DNA of 61,980 nt from positions 1 through 61,980 of the forward strand of contig JALKBU010000198.1 of assembly GCA_023091735.1 (NCBI GenBank), read 5' to 3'. Made by a program: the position numbers and the translations under genes. The DNA comes from Trichomonas tenax. Lineage: Eukaryota; Parabasalia; Trichomonadida; Trichomonadidae. Below the pieces are notes generated by a model. It ran no database searches. It was given only the letters and a program-made list of their open reading frames with translations, and was not told the origin of the DNA. Of the stretch, positions 46,413 through 57,524 are shown piece by piece (within the stretch, counting starts at the first letter, position 1; each line of letters opens with the position of its first letter).

Positions 46413-48659
46413 ATGCTTTTTTGTTTTTTTCTTTTCGCATTGAGAGTCTATCATAACTACGAACCTCTCAACACATATTCGTTCACGCTCGACGAGATCA
46501 GATTTTCTATGCTAAAATTATCGCTTTTTGGCATTGATAAATCGTCGGTCGGCGTAACATCAATAACTCTGATAGAATCTAAGCCATTTATCGCACAAAA
46601 AGTACGACTGCCTGAAACATTCGAGTTCAATAACGCTGTAGTTACTCTCACAACAATAAATTCATCGGCATTTAATAGGACATTGATATATTACATCGAT
46701 TTACCATCTACTATCACAGAAATTGCTGGCTGGTACGGTGGCAACTCACAAATCAGATCAGCAAACTTCTTGCACTTGAAAATCGAATTTTTGCCTCGTG
46801 GAGTCTTCGGCGATTGTACGAGGTTAGAAACTGTTATCTTACCAAAGGTACTTAAGTCTATTCCACCGTTCGCATTTTATCATTGTCGTGCACTTCGATC
46901 AATTGAAATTCCAAATAATGTTGATATCAGTTCTGCGGTACAATCTTTCTCGTACTGCTCTGCATTGACATCTTTAAATCTAACAGATGCAAATGTATCA
47001 TATATTCCTGAAAAAATGTTTTATTATTGCTCATCACTCGCAAATCTAGAAATATTGTATGAAAATATCGAGCAAATCGAACCGTATGCTTTCTATAAAT
47101 GTTCTATTATCAACATTAATATATCAAGAAATACCATTTTGTCTGATTCATGTTTCAGAGGTTTAATTTCATATAATCCTATTCTTGAAGTGAGGTGTCC
47201 AAATTTACCAGTGTTTTGTTTTGCTGATTGCACAAGATTATTTTCAATCAAATTATCTGAAGGTGTAACAGTTATTGGACAAAATTGTTTTCACAGATCT
47301 CCTATAGAATCCATAGATATACCATCTACGTTAACAGAAATTCACGAAAATGCGTTTTTAAGTAATAATAAGTTAAAATTTTTTAATGCTTCACATGCAA
47401 GAGTAACACTCATTGGAACGAAGGCTTTTTATGGAACACAGATTAAAAATGCATATTTTAATGATGCGTTATATTCAATTAATTCTTTTGCATTTGCAGA
47501 AAGTCAGCTTTGTGAGTTTTACTTTGGCAAAAACTTGACAACATTTGGTGAAGGTGTGTTTACTAATTGTAAGAGTCTCACACTTGCAAATTGTTCCCAA
47601 ATTAAAGCGCCTTCTTTTGGCAATAAAATGTTTTACAAATGTATCAATCTAGAATATGTTATATTCCAATCCGTCAACAAGATTGAAATTGGATATTCTT
47701 GCTTTGAAGAATGTACTTCATTAGTCAATATTTCGATTCCCCACAATGTTTCTTTTTCAAACAGCGCCTTTAAGAACTGCAAAGCTTTAGTATTTGTTGA
47801 ATTTGGGTACTGCACAGCTCTTTCTTCGGGAGCGTTTTACGGAGCTAGCAAACTTGAACGATTTGGTCATCATACTCCTGAAGATCAAGAAAGACTTCAG
47901 GAAATAAATCTCACTTATGTAGAATCTAATGACATAGGAAGTTCCACATTTTCATATATTTCAAACCCTCAAAATCTAACTTTTGGACCAGGGATATCGA
48001 GCATTGGAGTAAGCTCATTCTCCTTCTGTATGTCTTTGGAGTGTGTTGACTTCAGGCAGTCTAAAATCACTGTAATTCCTGAAAAAGCCTTCGAGAGTTG
48101 TATCAGCATTCACAGAATTTATTTAGGGCCCCAACTCAATTCAATGGGCTCCAATGCATTCACAAGCTCAAAGGAAATACATATTTTTACTTGCGAACTA
48201 CAAAGTGTGACAATAGAATCAAATACATTCGATCCAGATGTTCAGATTGTTTATTATTCATTCCATGAGAAGGCATATTTTAATAACTCCAGAGCTGAAA
48301 GAATTCTGAAGTGCTACCTTCCAAAACAAGGTATACCAACTCCATTACCGACAGCTGAACCTATCCCCAGCAATTACGGACGTTTTAAGTACCCGCAGTT
48401 TCTTCGAAGGACGAATGAACCACTAATTCCAGCCCCAACTTATGAATATAAAGCACAATTGAAGAATTATTGGAGAAATAATAACTATGATATTGGTGAA
48501 GTGAGATACTTTACACCTCTTTCTGTTGCATTCATTGCAACTTTTGCGGCATTAATCCTCGGTTTATTTGGTTTCTTCATTTACAAAGTTATCAGAAACA
48601 ACGATGTTTATACACACAAAGATAACATTGGTGAAGAAAATTATAGAGCGTTCTTATAA
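46413..48659 (+). CDS. BspA-like leucine-rich repeat surface antigen, type I membrane protein
   Basis: The 748-residue product is intact. A short hydrophobic start (MLFCFFLFALRVYH) is a signal peptide. Residues about 60-625 hold some 22 TpLRR/BspA repeats, for example LPSTITEIAGWYGG, ILPKVLKSIPPFAFYHCRAL and IDIPSTLTEIHENAFLSNNK. A Pro-rich stalk follows (GIPTPLPTAEPIPSNYGRF), then one membrane helix at about 705-725 (VAFIATFAALILGLFGFFIY) and a cytoplasmic tail of about 23 residues (KVIRNNDVYTHKDNIGEENY). This is the classic layout of the trichomonad BspA family, which is exposed on the cell surface and linked to adhesion; the short tail may carry endocytic signals. The close layout makes it a useful intact reference for the broken copy at 9150-11508. 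Confidence 0.92.
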   Translation: MLFCFFLFALRVYHNYEPLNTYSFTLDEIRFSMLKLSLFGIDKSSVGVTSITLIESKPFIAQKVRLPETFEFNNAVVTLTTINSSAFNRTLIYYIDLPSTITEIAGWYGGNSQIRSANFLHLKIEFLPRGVFGDCTRLETVILPKVLKSIPPFAFYHCRALRSIEIPNNVDISSAVQSFSYCSALTSLNLTDANVSYIPEKMFYYCSSLANLEILYENIEQIEPYAFYKCSIININISRNTILSDSCFRGLISYNPILEVRCPNLPVFCFADCTRLFSIKLSEGVTVIGQNCFHRSPIESIDIPSTLTEIHENAFLSNNKLKFFNASHARVTLIGTKAFYGTQIKNAYFNDALYSINSFAFAESQLCEFYFGKNLTTFGEGVFTNCKSLTLANCSQIKAPSFGNKMFYKCINLEYVIFQSVNKIEIGYSCFEECTSLVNISIPHNVSFSNSAFKNCKALVFVEFGYCTALSSGAFYGASKLERFGHHTPEDQERLQEINLTYVESNDIGSSTFSYISNPQNLTFGPGISSIGVSSFSFCMSLECVDFRQSKITVIPEKAFESCISIHRIYLGPQLNSMGSNAFTSSKEIHIFTCELQSVTIESNTFDPDVQIVYYSFHEKAYFNNSRAERILKCYLPKQGIPTPLPTAEPIPSNYGRFKYPQFLRRTNEPLIPAPTYEYKAQLKNYWRNNNYDIGEVRYFTPLSVAFIATFAALILGLFGFFIYKVIRNNDVYTHKDNIGEENYRAFL

Positions 48660-50084
48660 TAAATTTTGTTAATATGTTTGTTTTTAGACTAAAACATACT
48701 TGCTTTTCTCTTCTAAATGAAGTTCATGATGTTATTCAGCGTGATTTTTGATCTTATAACTCATAATAACAAAATAAATGATAAAACACTTTGTTTAATA
48801 GGATGCTTAGAAATCTGTGTAGCATCTAAACACATTGCTACGTAGCCTGCTCATTTTTCATAAATCAAAAAATAAGAATCTTCTAACACGAGAGAAAATA
48901 TATAAAAAAGTTTTTATACTACATCTTCCAAATTCATGAATTAGATACTATGGGATATATATAGGTGCACTCAAATTGGAAAAACAATGACAGTAAATTG
49001 AAGTACTTTCGTGAAGAAGAATAAAAATTTCGAATTTTAACATATATGATTCAAGACGGATTCTAATATTGCTTGTTCTTGTAGAAGATTTCTTATAACA
49101 TGAAGGCCGGGAATCGACAATTCTTAAAAAATCGCAATATCTTGGCAATGATTTTAGTCCAGAGCACATAAAATGGTGCTATAATAAATTCTCTGAGTCA
49201 TATTTTTGATTGGGAGATATTTCAAAGTCTAGTTTTGAATTCTTACCAAGCCAGCAAAACTAAACTTCAACCGAGGCCAAAAAAGTGACTGCCAATGAAT
49301 ATTTGGTGGAACTTTTTTAGAAGTGTTTTAACTCTCAAATTTGGTTTTTAGCGACCAAAATTGGCAAAATTAGCATTAGCATTATGTAAATGTTATAATA
49401 AACCATATTTTAAAAAGTGGATAAGGTTAAAAGTCGCCTTTTTACACAATTTATTTGACACTGTTTACATTAAAAATAGTATATATGATGCTAATTATTT
49501 TTCCATCGTTTTTATTTTTGAATACTTTATTTATATTAATCAATAATTTCAGCATATTTATTGGGAGGCTATGAGTATAAGTTGGTGCATCACTTTAAAA
49601 ACATGTAATATGTGCATGCATCTATGTATATTGTCGTCTCAGCAATGATTTCGTGTATTTATAAATTAAGATACTGAACAATTATTCAATTAGAAGCTTG
49701 TATTATTTGTAATATGTTACTATGTTGTTGGCACGTGATATATTTATAATAAATATTGCTATTTACTCAATAATAAGCTGATATCAAAATGTTAATGAAA
49801 AATATGAAACGATATTATATATGTTTAACACTACAACTATGTATGGCATCACATAAGAGTTATATTTGCCCATACATGTTTGATCTGGTTCTGACCCCCA
49901 GAGTTGATACACTTCTCTTTTTTTAAATTCTCCAAAAAAATTCCGATCTTTGGTAATTTTGAAGAAAACATCAATTACAACACCAGCGTTCAACTGTATG
50001 CTTAAAAATATTCAAAAATAAAAAGTCGAATTATCTGCTGGAAAATTTATTTATATATGGATTTTTTTTCCTTCAATTTTTAAA
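48660..50084. other. AT-rich spacer with dispersed repeat
   Basis: A 1.4-kb gap before the giant ATPase gene. The only clear feature is the repeat at 49345-49534. No reading frame has coding character. Confidence 0.45.
49345..49534 (+). repeat. Dispersed repeat, copy 2 (about 190 bp)
   Basis: Same orientation and near-identical sequence to 39601-39800, 9.7 kb away. It carries the same internal landmarks (TTATAATAAACCATATTTT and TTATTTGACACTGTTTACA). Unlike copy 1 it is not next to a gene start. Confidence 0.8.
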
Positions 50085-53000
50085 ATGAATCGTGCTTATA
50101 GTGAACTACTGAGAATGTTTGAAGCCAGAGAGCTCATTTGGAAATTCAGCAGCAGAGGACATTCGTTCATGAAAAGAGATAATGGATCCGAAGTGATGGG
50201 TCCAAAAGAATTTTCAAATTTCATCGATTTCTTGTATGTCGAAAGCTCGAAGGAAGATTGCACCCAAGAGGCCAAGGCCAAGTATGGCAGAATTAAAGAC
50301 ATTTACTCAGACCAGCTCAAATCCTTAGATTTACACAACAAACTTGATAAGAAATTCCAAGAAGTAACAATACCACCGGAAAAAATCCTCGATGATAGTT
50401 ACATCATGAAACTCAGCAGTGATATCCAGAACGAAGAAAATCTTTTTGGTCAAGAAAATAGAGTCGACGCTGGATTACCACACGCATTCATGGGTTTCAC
50501 ATCAGAAATGAGGATTAAAATCAAACACCTACAAGACAAATTGCAAAAGAAGAGATTATTATTATCGAATTTATATTCAGAGTGGATTGATGATGCATCT
50601 TTAAACGACACGTTTGATGATTTCGAAAGGGATGATTTACAGCCACCAAAGAAACAAGCTGGCAGTAGATTCCGTGATTTTCCGAAAAACCTTAAGGATG
50701 GCAAATCTGCCTTTGCATTCAATTGCTGCCATATCAACGACAATGATAATAGTAAGTTTATTGAATTGGTTCCCGCAATTTTGTTCGATCCTGCTGATGA
50801 AACGTATCCACTTCCAATTCAGTTTATGATCTGTAGACGATCAACTCAACAAAGCCACATTGAGGCATTTTTCCGGTACGTAGAAAATTGCTCCAATCAA
50901 TTCAGGAACTTTATTGTTGTTAACCCAGAAGAATTAGAATACAAAGTTCAGAATACCTTCAAAACAGAGCTCCAAAAACACAAGGGCAATAATAACATCA
51001 ATACAAAGATTTTCATATTCACTACCAATTGCGATGAAGATTCAACGTTGATACCAAAAGATATCAAGGTATTCCATTACAAGTCAAATTCATTCCCAAC
51101 AGATTCCATTCATGAATACTATCGAACCATCATCAACAATTTATTTGAGTGTGATGTATATTACACAGAAAAGCCTCAGGTTGGCAAGACACAGCACATT
51201 TTGCAGACAATTTATGAAAGAAATGAGCCATACAGATTTTATCATTTCATCATTTCGAACGGAACTTCTGTTGAAAGTTTGATTGAGTTTCTATCTAAAG
51301 TCAATTATGAAAGTGGCCAGAAAACATATATTCATTTCGATGTTGATGGAAACATTGATATGAATTTCACTTACTATTTGATGCACATTATCTTCTTCAA
51401 GGTTTTGTCTGATAACACTAAGAACGCTGTTACGTTTGATGAAATCAACAGTAAGCCGAAAATTATCTTCGAAATCGGAACCAAAGTTGGTGCCGACAAG
51501 GATAAGATGCTGAAAACATACTTCCCACTTGGTCAATTTATGAATTATGTCAATATTCATGATTATAAATTTTCGCTCGTTGAATATGTTACAGAAGTCA
51601 AAGAGGATATCAATCTTATGATCAAGAAAGATACAAATGCACGCAAATTCCTTCCAACTGCCGCAGCACTAGTTTACATGTCAGTTTATGGTTGTACGGA
51701 GATAGGAAAAGATGTCGATTTTATCAATCTTTCAGACAAAACCATTAGCCATGTCCAAAAGAGTGCTGACAATCTTATTATTCTTGATAAGAAACCAGGT
51801 GCTTATAGTTACAAGGATTTAGTCGACTCATTCGATCAACATGTTGAGTTCTTTGCAGAGCATCCAAGTGAAATATATAAATATTTGAAAGATAAGCTCT
51901 TCGAAAACAATCCAATGTGCACATTTTCTTCAATAAATAACGCAGCTCAAATTATTAACACTTTCTCCACTGCATTCAAATCAAAGAAACTATACCAAAG
52001 ACAACGAGACTACAAGCAAAACCTCATGACAATGTGTGGCCAGCTCACCATTAACATGGGTCGCATGAATGGATATTGTTATAGTCAGCAACCAGGTGAT
52101 GAAAAAGATGATTTAAGGAGATTAACAGAAATCGAAAAGCACAGAAATGACATCAAATCTACCATTGTTGTCACGAATGTTAACGAGAAATCATCGATGC
52201 AAGATTGGTTTTGCATTTCTCAGAAAGAAGAATATACAATAGAAAAAATGCTTCAGGAATATGGCATCCATCACAGCGACAAAATGAATGAATTCTTAAG
52301 CACATTTTATGACTTCAAGAAGTTTGACGAAACTAACAAGAGCAAACATGGTTTATTCAAAGCTGCCGGCTCCATTTTTAACTTAGGTGAAAAGTCCAAC
52401 ATTCCATATTACAAGATATTATATACAAAGATATTCCTTGATATGTCTGATGCTGAAAAGCAGACCATCGCCAATGATTTCTGGAAACAAAAATCGATTG
52501 AAGAGGCAATCTCCAACAAAAACAATAATATTGCATTAGAATATAAAGGAAATTGCTATGATTTCATTAATAATATCAAAATGATGAAAATCCAAGATTT
52601 CATGGAAAATGACAAGTTGATGAGCATTGAAGAAGTTAATAACAAATTTGAGAGAGAGATTTCCCAAAATGAGTTCGCTAAAAGCTTTAGCAATTTCGTT
52701 TTCACGCCTCGAATCATTATCAAACTTGCCACCATCGCTGCCAGATGCTCAAAATCGACGAATGTACCTACAATATTATGCGGTGAAACAGGTATTGGTA
52801 AGACATTCACAATTAAGATGATTTCATCAATTATCGCCCAGTATATAAGACTCGAGAAATTAGTTATCAACTCAGGAACAACAGCAGAAGATCTTGAAGA
52901 TTTTATTGAACCAAAGATAAAAGAATGCAAGAAACAGCGTGGAAAGACACTTGCTGATATAATATTTAAGATTATCAATGATAACTCAAGGAACGAAGTT

Positions 53001-56000
53001 CTTTTCACATCCTTCTTACGTGAATTCATGCACACATTCAATATTGAGCATAAGAATGAATATGAATTATCAGAAATAAATAAGATGTCCATTGGAAAAA
53101 TGCGCAAATACACCGAGACATTCATACAGAGTATCTTCAGTAATCCAAAGAAGAAACAGGAATTTTTCATCTCTGACAATATTTCTCAAGAAATAGTTCG
53201 TAAGCATCTCGACTTCAAGCTTGATAAATTTGAAGAGGATGTCCGAATGAATTCAGTCGAACTATTATTCTTCTTCGATGAAATTAATGTTGCTCATTGC
53301 CAATGGTTCTTAAAGGTCCTCATTGTTGATCGCTACTTCAAAGGAAACAAACTCCCATATTTCGTAAGATTCATTGCGGCGATCAATCCTCGTATTAAAA
53401 TGCCAGTTGCTTTCATTGATCAAATTCAACAGCTCGACAAATCGAATAAGGATTATTATATTTATAAGGTCCAAAAAATGCCAGAGTCTTTCATTTGCAA
53501 TATTCTTCCATTTGATCCAGAAAGAAAGTTTGATAAGATCCTCTCTCCACAATTCAAACCAGAAACTAAAGGAATCATATCAGACTTCGAGCTGCTCGTA
53601 CAAGGCATTGTCGATGGTTATATGATGAAATATTTCTATCGAAACAATAGCCATATTAATGTTGACCAGTTATCCAAATTCTTTGGTCAGCTCAATAATT
53701 CATGTTGCAGGCTTATGATGCAGTATTACAAAGTACCAAGTTTTTGCTCTTTCCGTGAACCCACAAAAACATCTAAGCTTCTCAATTGGTTCTTCAAAGA
53801 AGGATTGCGTACAGTTCCTAACGAAGGAGCTTTGGATAGATTGAAGAGGGCAATCATTCATTCAATCTGCTTTATGTTTTACTACAAATTGCAAAAGTCC
53901 AACAACTCTAAATCAAACAAGCGCGCTGAATTCCTTAAAGCGCTTGAAAAAGTCTGGAATGAGCATCGCAATGTTATGAATTATCCAGAATTATGTGTAG
54001 CAGATATTGAGCAAATCATATTGGATGAGCAACAACACTGGGCCAGAGAATTAATCACTGATAATTCCATTATTCATAACGAAGTTCTCATGGAAAATAC
54101 ATTTGCATCATATGTATGCATTCATAACAAGATCCCATTATGGATCATTGGAAAGCCAGGTCTTTCAAAGTCCTTATCCGTTAACTCCGTTATTAACAAA
54201 TACTTGGATGAATCCAAAGTTATCAAGCAAATGTACTATTGCTCCAAGGAATCAACATCATTGGGTCTCATGTCAGCCCTGAATTCTCTTGTTGCTGTTT
54301 ATAAGGAAAATGCAGGAAGAGTACCAATTCTAATCCTCGAAGAAATGGGACATGCTGAAGAGTCAAATGATGATCCACTGAAAATTGTTCACAAGATCAC
54401 AGATGAAGGAGTCGAAATTCCAGGTAGCAACAAGAAAGCCAAAGTTCTCATTATTGGCCTTTCCAATACAATGACAGACTGTGCCAAACTTAACAGAGGT
54501 GTTTCAATCATTAGAAGTGACATTCCTGATCTCGTAAATACATTTATTGGCATTTACAATCATGCTTATAAGAAGATTCATCCAAATCAAAATCCCGAAA
54601 ACATCGAAGGCATTGCAAAACAGTTAAGAGATAATTCTTTCAATTCTGATCGTAATATTAGTCTTAGAGATTATTATAGCCTTATTAAAGATCTTGCAAC
54701 TATTGACTTGAATGATCCAAACGAAAAGTACAAATCGTTCATAAAGAACATGTACTGTCTTCCGCATTTCGATAAGACTAATGATAAAGTACGTTCATCT
54801 ATTCTTACAAGCCTCGGCTTAAGAAACTTCGATATACCAAAAAACATCAATTACAAAGAAATTGTTTTACCAAACATTGCATCATCAAATGGCATAATTC
54901 AAAGACATATTATGCTGGTTGCAAGAGATGGCACTGCACTCAATATTGTTACTGATAATTATAAAGATCAAGATCCACTTATTATCTTCTCCAACCATTA
55001 CAATAGCGAAGTTCAGAAGCATTGGGTTCTCGAAGACACACTTAAGATAATGAAAGCTATGGAAGAAGGAAGGTTCACAATTATTTATGGCAAGCATCCT
55101 TGCTTCGATGCTCTTTATGATGTATTCAACCAGAATTATGATGTCAAAGATAATAAGTTTTTGACATACATGTCAGTTCGTGGTATGTCCGAAAAAATTG
55201 CAATTGACAAGAAATTCAGATGTTTCGTTATCCTGGGCAATAGTGAGTTCGAAGATCTTCCAGATGCATTCATCAGCCGCTTTGAGAAGCATGAATTAAA
55301 TTACAATACTGAAAGCATTGTTGAAGAAAACGCATTAAAGCAAGATATCACATCTAATCTATCGTCCATTATATCGGATACCTTATCTAAGTATATGAGC
55401 GACCAGTACATCAATTCAATGATGGATATAATCAATAAGAGTCAAATCAAAGAATTTAACACAACTGCATCTAATCTCTTCTTGCTTGGTCATCTTCCTT
55501 CCGTTTGTGCTTTTTATAATGACCTTAAGGCCCGCAATGAGTACATGGAAGAATATAAGAAATATTCTTGGGTTCACACACATTTACTTTCACTCGTTAA
55601 GAAGTATCCAGCACTGAAACAAGACGAATCGCCATTTAAGTACATTTTCGAAAATCAAACACAAGGAGCGAATCAGAACGGTATGAACGGTGTTCTCGTT
55701 ATCCCAGGTATTCCTGAAAAAATTACAGATAAGATGTTCTTTATTATTCCTGAAAAACCTACAGAACCCATAAAACGCGATTATTACATTTACTATAAAA
55801 ACATGGAAGAAATTTTCGATCTCGATTCGACCTTTACTTATTTGAGCATTGATCTCAGAGACTTCGAAGACGATTCGATTCCAATAATTGTTATATTCTA
55901 CTCTACCAGACCAAATCTTTGTGCTGGAATGCTTCCTGTTCTTAAATACAGACTTAGTAATTTCAGGAACGAATTCACGAACAATGGTAAAGACAATAGA

Positions 56001-57059
56001 ACAATTCACATGTTTATTGCTCTTAACATTATCGCCGATTGTGACCAATTATGCTTAACTCAGTCTATTGAATGGCCAGTTATTTGCTTGGATTTCCTCG
56101 AAAATATTATATGTGGAAAAGACAAGAGTGATTTCGAATTGTTCGGAGAGTATGCCTTCAGGAAGCTTAAAAGCATATTTGAATCTGATATAAGCTTAAA
56201 AGTGAATGATGGTAAAGAAAAATACCAAATTGAAACAGTGTTGGGTAATTTGGGAAGACCATATGAACTTCTTGGCCAGGCTTGTAACGAAATTTGGAAA
56301 TATCCACCAATGTCATATTACCATGGTATAGAGATTCAGTTCCGTAATTTAGAACAAGTCTTCCATAATTTATTTAATGGAATCAGTCAAAATGTATATG
56401 AATCTCTTTCTCAGGAAGTCAAAAATTCAATCAAACAAATATTTGAAGGATATTTCAGAGAACATTTGCTGATATTTCCAGTTCAAAATGATGAATTCAT
56501 CAGAAACAATAAGAGGCTCGAAGACGTACTTTATTGGAGCGAATTGATATGCAGTTCGGATGATTTACCGGAACAAAGAGACGCAGAACCAGCCTGCCTT
56601 CTGTATTACATTCATCCTTCAAACATCAAACACGAATCTTACACCGACATTTACACAAGATGCATCAAGCTTCCAAATCTTCAACAGTTTGTCAACAATT
56701 CAAGCTTCCACATCCTTGTTCACCTTCTTGTCGAGCATATTGAATATATTGACGATATAGATGTTAATGATGATGAAGAATTGGAGAGCATCATCCAAAA
56801 GAATGTCAACGTTATCATTACTAATCTCAAGTCGAAGAGCATGAAGAAATCATCCTGGAAGAAATATTTCGAAAAGTCGTTCGCATATCTTCGTGGAGCG
56901 GCAGACATTATTGGTGCTAATATCAAGGATCTTATTCTCGCTCAGCATTACTTTGATAACTGCAACATTATCAATGATGACGAAGAAGTCGCATTGACAG
57001 CAATCAAGTATGCGAATGATGCATATGCCAATCTTCTTAATGATGTCTTTAACAATTAA
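50085..57059 (+). CDS. RNF213-like giant double-AAA ATPase without RING
   Basis: The 2324-residue product resembles the dynein-like AAA core of RNF213 (mysterin). AAA module one has Walker A GETGIGKT (900-907) and Walker B LLFFFDEIN (Asp1065-Glu1066). Module two has the RNF213-type Walker A GKPGLSKS (1356-1363) and Walker B LILEEMGHAEES (Glu1419-Glu1420). Later, AFISRFEKHELNY (Arg1732) matches the conserved L-RFEKH segment of RNF213. The N-terminal 850 residues are helical with no known domain, and the last 550 are also helical. No Cys/His cluster for a RING or RZ finger is visible, unlike the animal E3 ligase of about 5200 residues. The start ATG follows an AT-rich leader directly. Expected to be a cytosolic mechano-ATPase; ubiquitin ligase activity is doubtful. 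Confidence 0.85.
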   Translation: MNRAYSELLRMFEARELIWKFSSRGHSFMKRDNGSEVMGPKEFSNFIDFLYVESSKEDCTQEAKAKYGRIKDIYSDQLKSLDLHNKLDKKFQEVTIPPEKILDDSYIMKLSSDIQNEENLFGQENRVDAGLPHAFMGFTSEMRIKIKHLQDKLQKKRLLLSNLYSEWIDDASLNDTFDDFERDDLQPPKKQAGSRFRDFPKNLKDGKSAFAFNCCHINDNDNSKFIELVPAILFDPADETYPLPIQFMICRRSTQQSHIEAFFRYVENCSNQFRNFIVVNPEELEYKVQNTFKTELQKHKGNNNINTKIFIFTTNCDEDSTLIPKDIKVFHYKSNSFPTDSIHEYYRTIINNLFECDVYYTEKPQVGKTQHILQTIYERNEPYRFYHFIISNGTSVESLIEFLSKVNYESGQKTYIHFDVDGNIDMNFTYYLMHIIFFKVLSDNTKNAVTFDEINSKPKIIFEIGTKVGADKDKMLKTYFPLGQFMNYVNIHDYKFSLVEYVTEVKEDINLMIKKDTNARKFLPTAAALVYMSVYGCTEIGKDVDFINLSDKTISHVQKSADNLIILDKKPGAYSYKDLVDSFDQHVEFFAEHPSEIYKYLKDKLFENNPMCTFSSINNAAQIINTFSTAFKSKKLYQRQRDYKQNLMTMCGQLTINMGRMNGYCYSQQPGDEKDDLRRLTEIEKHRNDIKSTIVVTNVNEKSSMQDWFCISQKEEYTIEKMLQEYGIHHSDKMNEFLSTFYDFKKFDETNKSKHGLFKAAGSIFNLGEKSNIPYYKILYTKIFLDMSDAEKQTIANDFWKQKSIEEAISNKNNNIALEYKGNCYDFINNIKMMKIQDFMENDKLMSIEEVNNKFEREISQNEFAKSFSNFVFTPRIIIKLATIAARCSKSTNVPTILCGETGIGKTFTIKMISSIIAQYIRLEKLVINSGTTAEDLEDFIEPKIKECKKQRGKTLADIIFKIINDNSRNEVLFTSFLREFMHTFNIEHKNEYELSEINKMSIGKMRKYTETFIQSIFSNPKKKQEFFISDNISQEIVRKHLDFKLDKFEEDVRMNSVELLFFFDEINVAHCQWFLKVLIVDRYFKGNKLPYFVRFIAAINPRIKMPVAFIDQIQQLDKSNKDYYIYKVQKMPESFICNILPFDPERKFDKILSPQFKPETKGIISDFELLVQGIVDGYMMKYFYRNNSHINVDQLSKFFGQLNNSCCRLMMQYYKVPSFCSFREPTKTSKLLNWFFKEGLRTVPNEGALDRLKRAIIHSICFMFYYKLQKSNNSKSNKRAEFLKALEKVWNEHRNVMNYPELCVADIEQIILDEQQHWARELITDNSIIHNEVLMENTFASYVCIHNKIPLWIIGKPGLSKSLSVNSVINKYLDESKVIKQMYYCSKESTSLGLMSALNSLVAVYKENAGRVPILILEEMGHAEESNDDPLKIVHKITDEGVEIPGSNKKAKVLIIGLSNTMTDCAKLNRGVSIIRSDIPDLVNTFIGIYNHAYKKIHPNQNPENIEGIAKQLRDNSFNSDRNISLRDYYSLIKDLATIDLNDPNEKYKSFIKNMYCLPHFDKTNDKVRSSILTSLGLRNFDIPKNINYKEIVLPNIASSNGIIQRHIMLVARDGTALNIVTDNYKDQDPLIIFSNHYNSEVQKHWVLEDTLKIMKAMEEGRFTIIYGKHPCFDALYDVFNQNYDVKDNKFLTYMSVRGMSEKIAIDKKFRCFVILGNSEFEDLPDAFISRFEKHELNYNTESIVEENALKQDITSNLSSIISDTLSKYMSDQYINSMMDIINKSQIKEFNTTASNLFLLGHLPSVCAFYNDLKARNEYMEEYKKYSWVHTHLLSLVKKYPALKQDESPFKYIFENQTQGANQNGMNGVLVIPGIPEKITDKMFFIIPEKPTEPIKRDYYIYYKNMEEIFDLDSTFTYLSIDLRDFEDDSIPIIVIFYSTRPNLCAGMLPVLKYRLSNFRNEFTNNGKDNRTIHMFIALNIIADCDQLCLTQSIEWPVICLDFLENIICGKDKSDFELFGEYAFRKLKSIFESDISLKVNDGKEKYQIETVLGNLGRPYELLGQACNEIWKYPPMSYYHGIEIQFRNLEQVFHNLFNGISQNVYESLSQEVKNSIKQIFEGYFREHLLIFPVQNDEFIRNNKRLEDVLYWSELICSSDDLPEQRDAEPACLLYYIHPSNIKHESYTDIYTRCIKLPNLQQFVNNSSFHILVHLLVEHIEYIDDIDVNDDEELESIIQKNVNVIITNLKSKSMKKSSWKKYFEKSFAYLRGAADIIGANIKDLILAQHYFDNCNIINDDEEVALTAIKYANDAYANLLNDVFNN

Positions 57060-57129
57060 TTAAGCTTTTATATTTCTAAAATTTTTATTTTTACCTGTGT
57101 TTTTTTTAACTCAAGTGACATAATCTTAT

Positions 57130-57524
57130 TCACGGGCGTTCATGACGCTCTCCGAGAAACTCTGTCGTCAAGAAAGTCTTGACAATATCAATTGCAACTT
57201 CTGGGCCAATAATTCTTGCGCAAGAACCATATTAGATTTGTTATGCTGGCGCGCAAGAACTGCAGTTAAGTGTTCATGACAAAGAGCACAGCTGATACAT
57301 TTGCACTTGTTCGCAGCAATTCCTGTTCCACATATCAAAACACCGAGTTGCGCGTTTCCATTTTGAATCTCTTTCGCTGTTGCTTCAGCGTAGTCAGGAT
57401 AGTCGACGCTCTCTGTAGAATTTGTGCCAACATCAATAACATCGTGGCCAAGAGACTTAATGGCACCAATGAGAACCTGCTTCAGACTGAAGCCGCCGTG
57501 ATCACATCCAATAACAATCTTCAT
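57130..57524 (-). pseudogene. rpiB: Ribose-5-phosphate isomerase B, decayed
   Basis: The frame starts MKIVIGCDHGGFSLKQ and keeps YPDYAE, CALCHE and ARQHN, so the RpiB identity is clear. RpiB interconverts ribose 5-phosphate and ribulose 5-phosphate. Two lesions stand out. First, the phosphate-binding loop reads CGTGIAANK, four residues shorter than the usual CGTGIG-S-IAANK. Second, near 57225 the frame is lost after NMVLA, and the product ends early at 57168. The genuine C-terminus (IIGPEVAIDIVKTFLTTEF, then stop at 57130) is present in another frame. A net deletion of 7 nt fits the gap. Protists usually carry several RpiB copies, so this may be a spare one. A sequencing error would explain only the second lesion. 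Confidence 0.8.
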
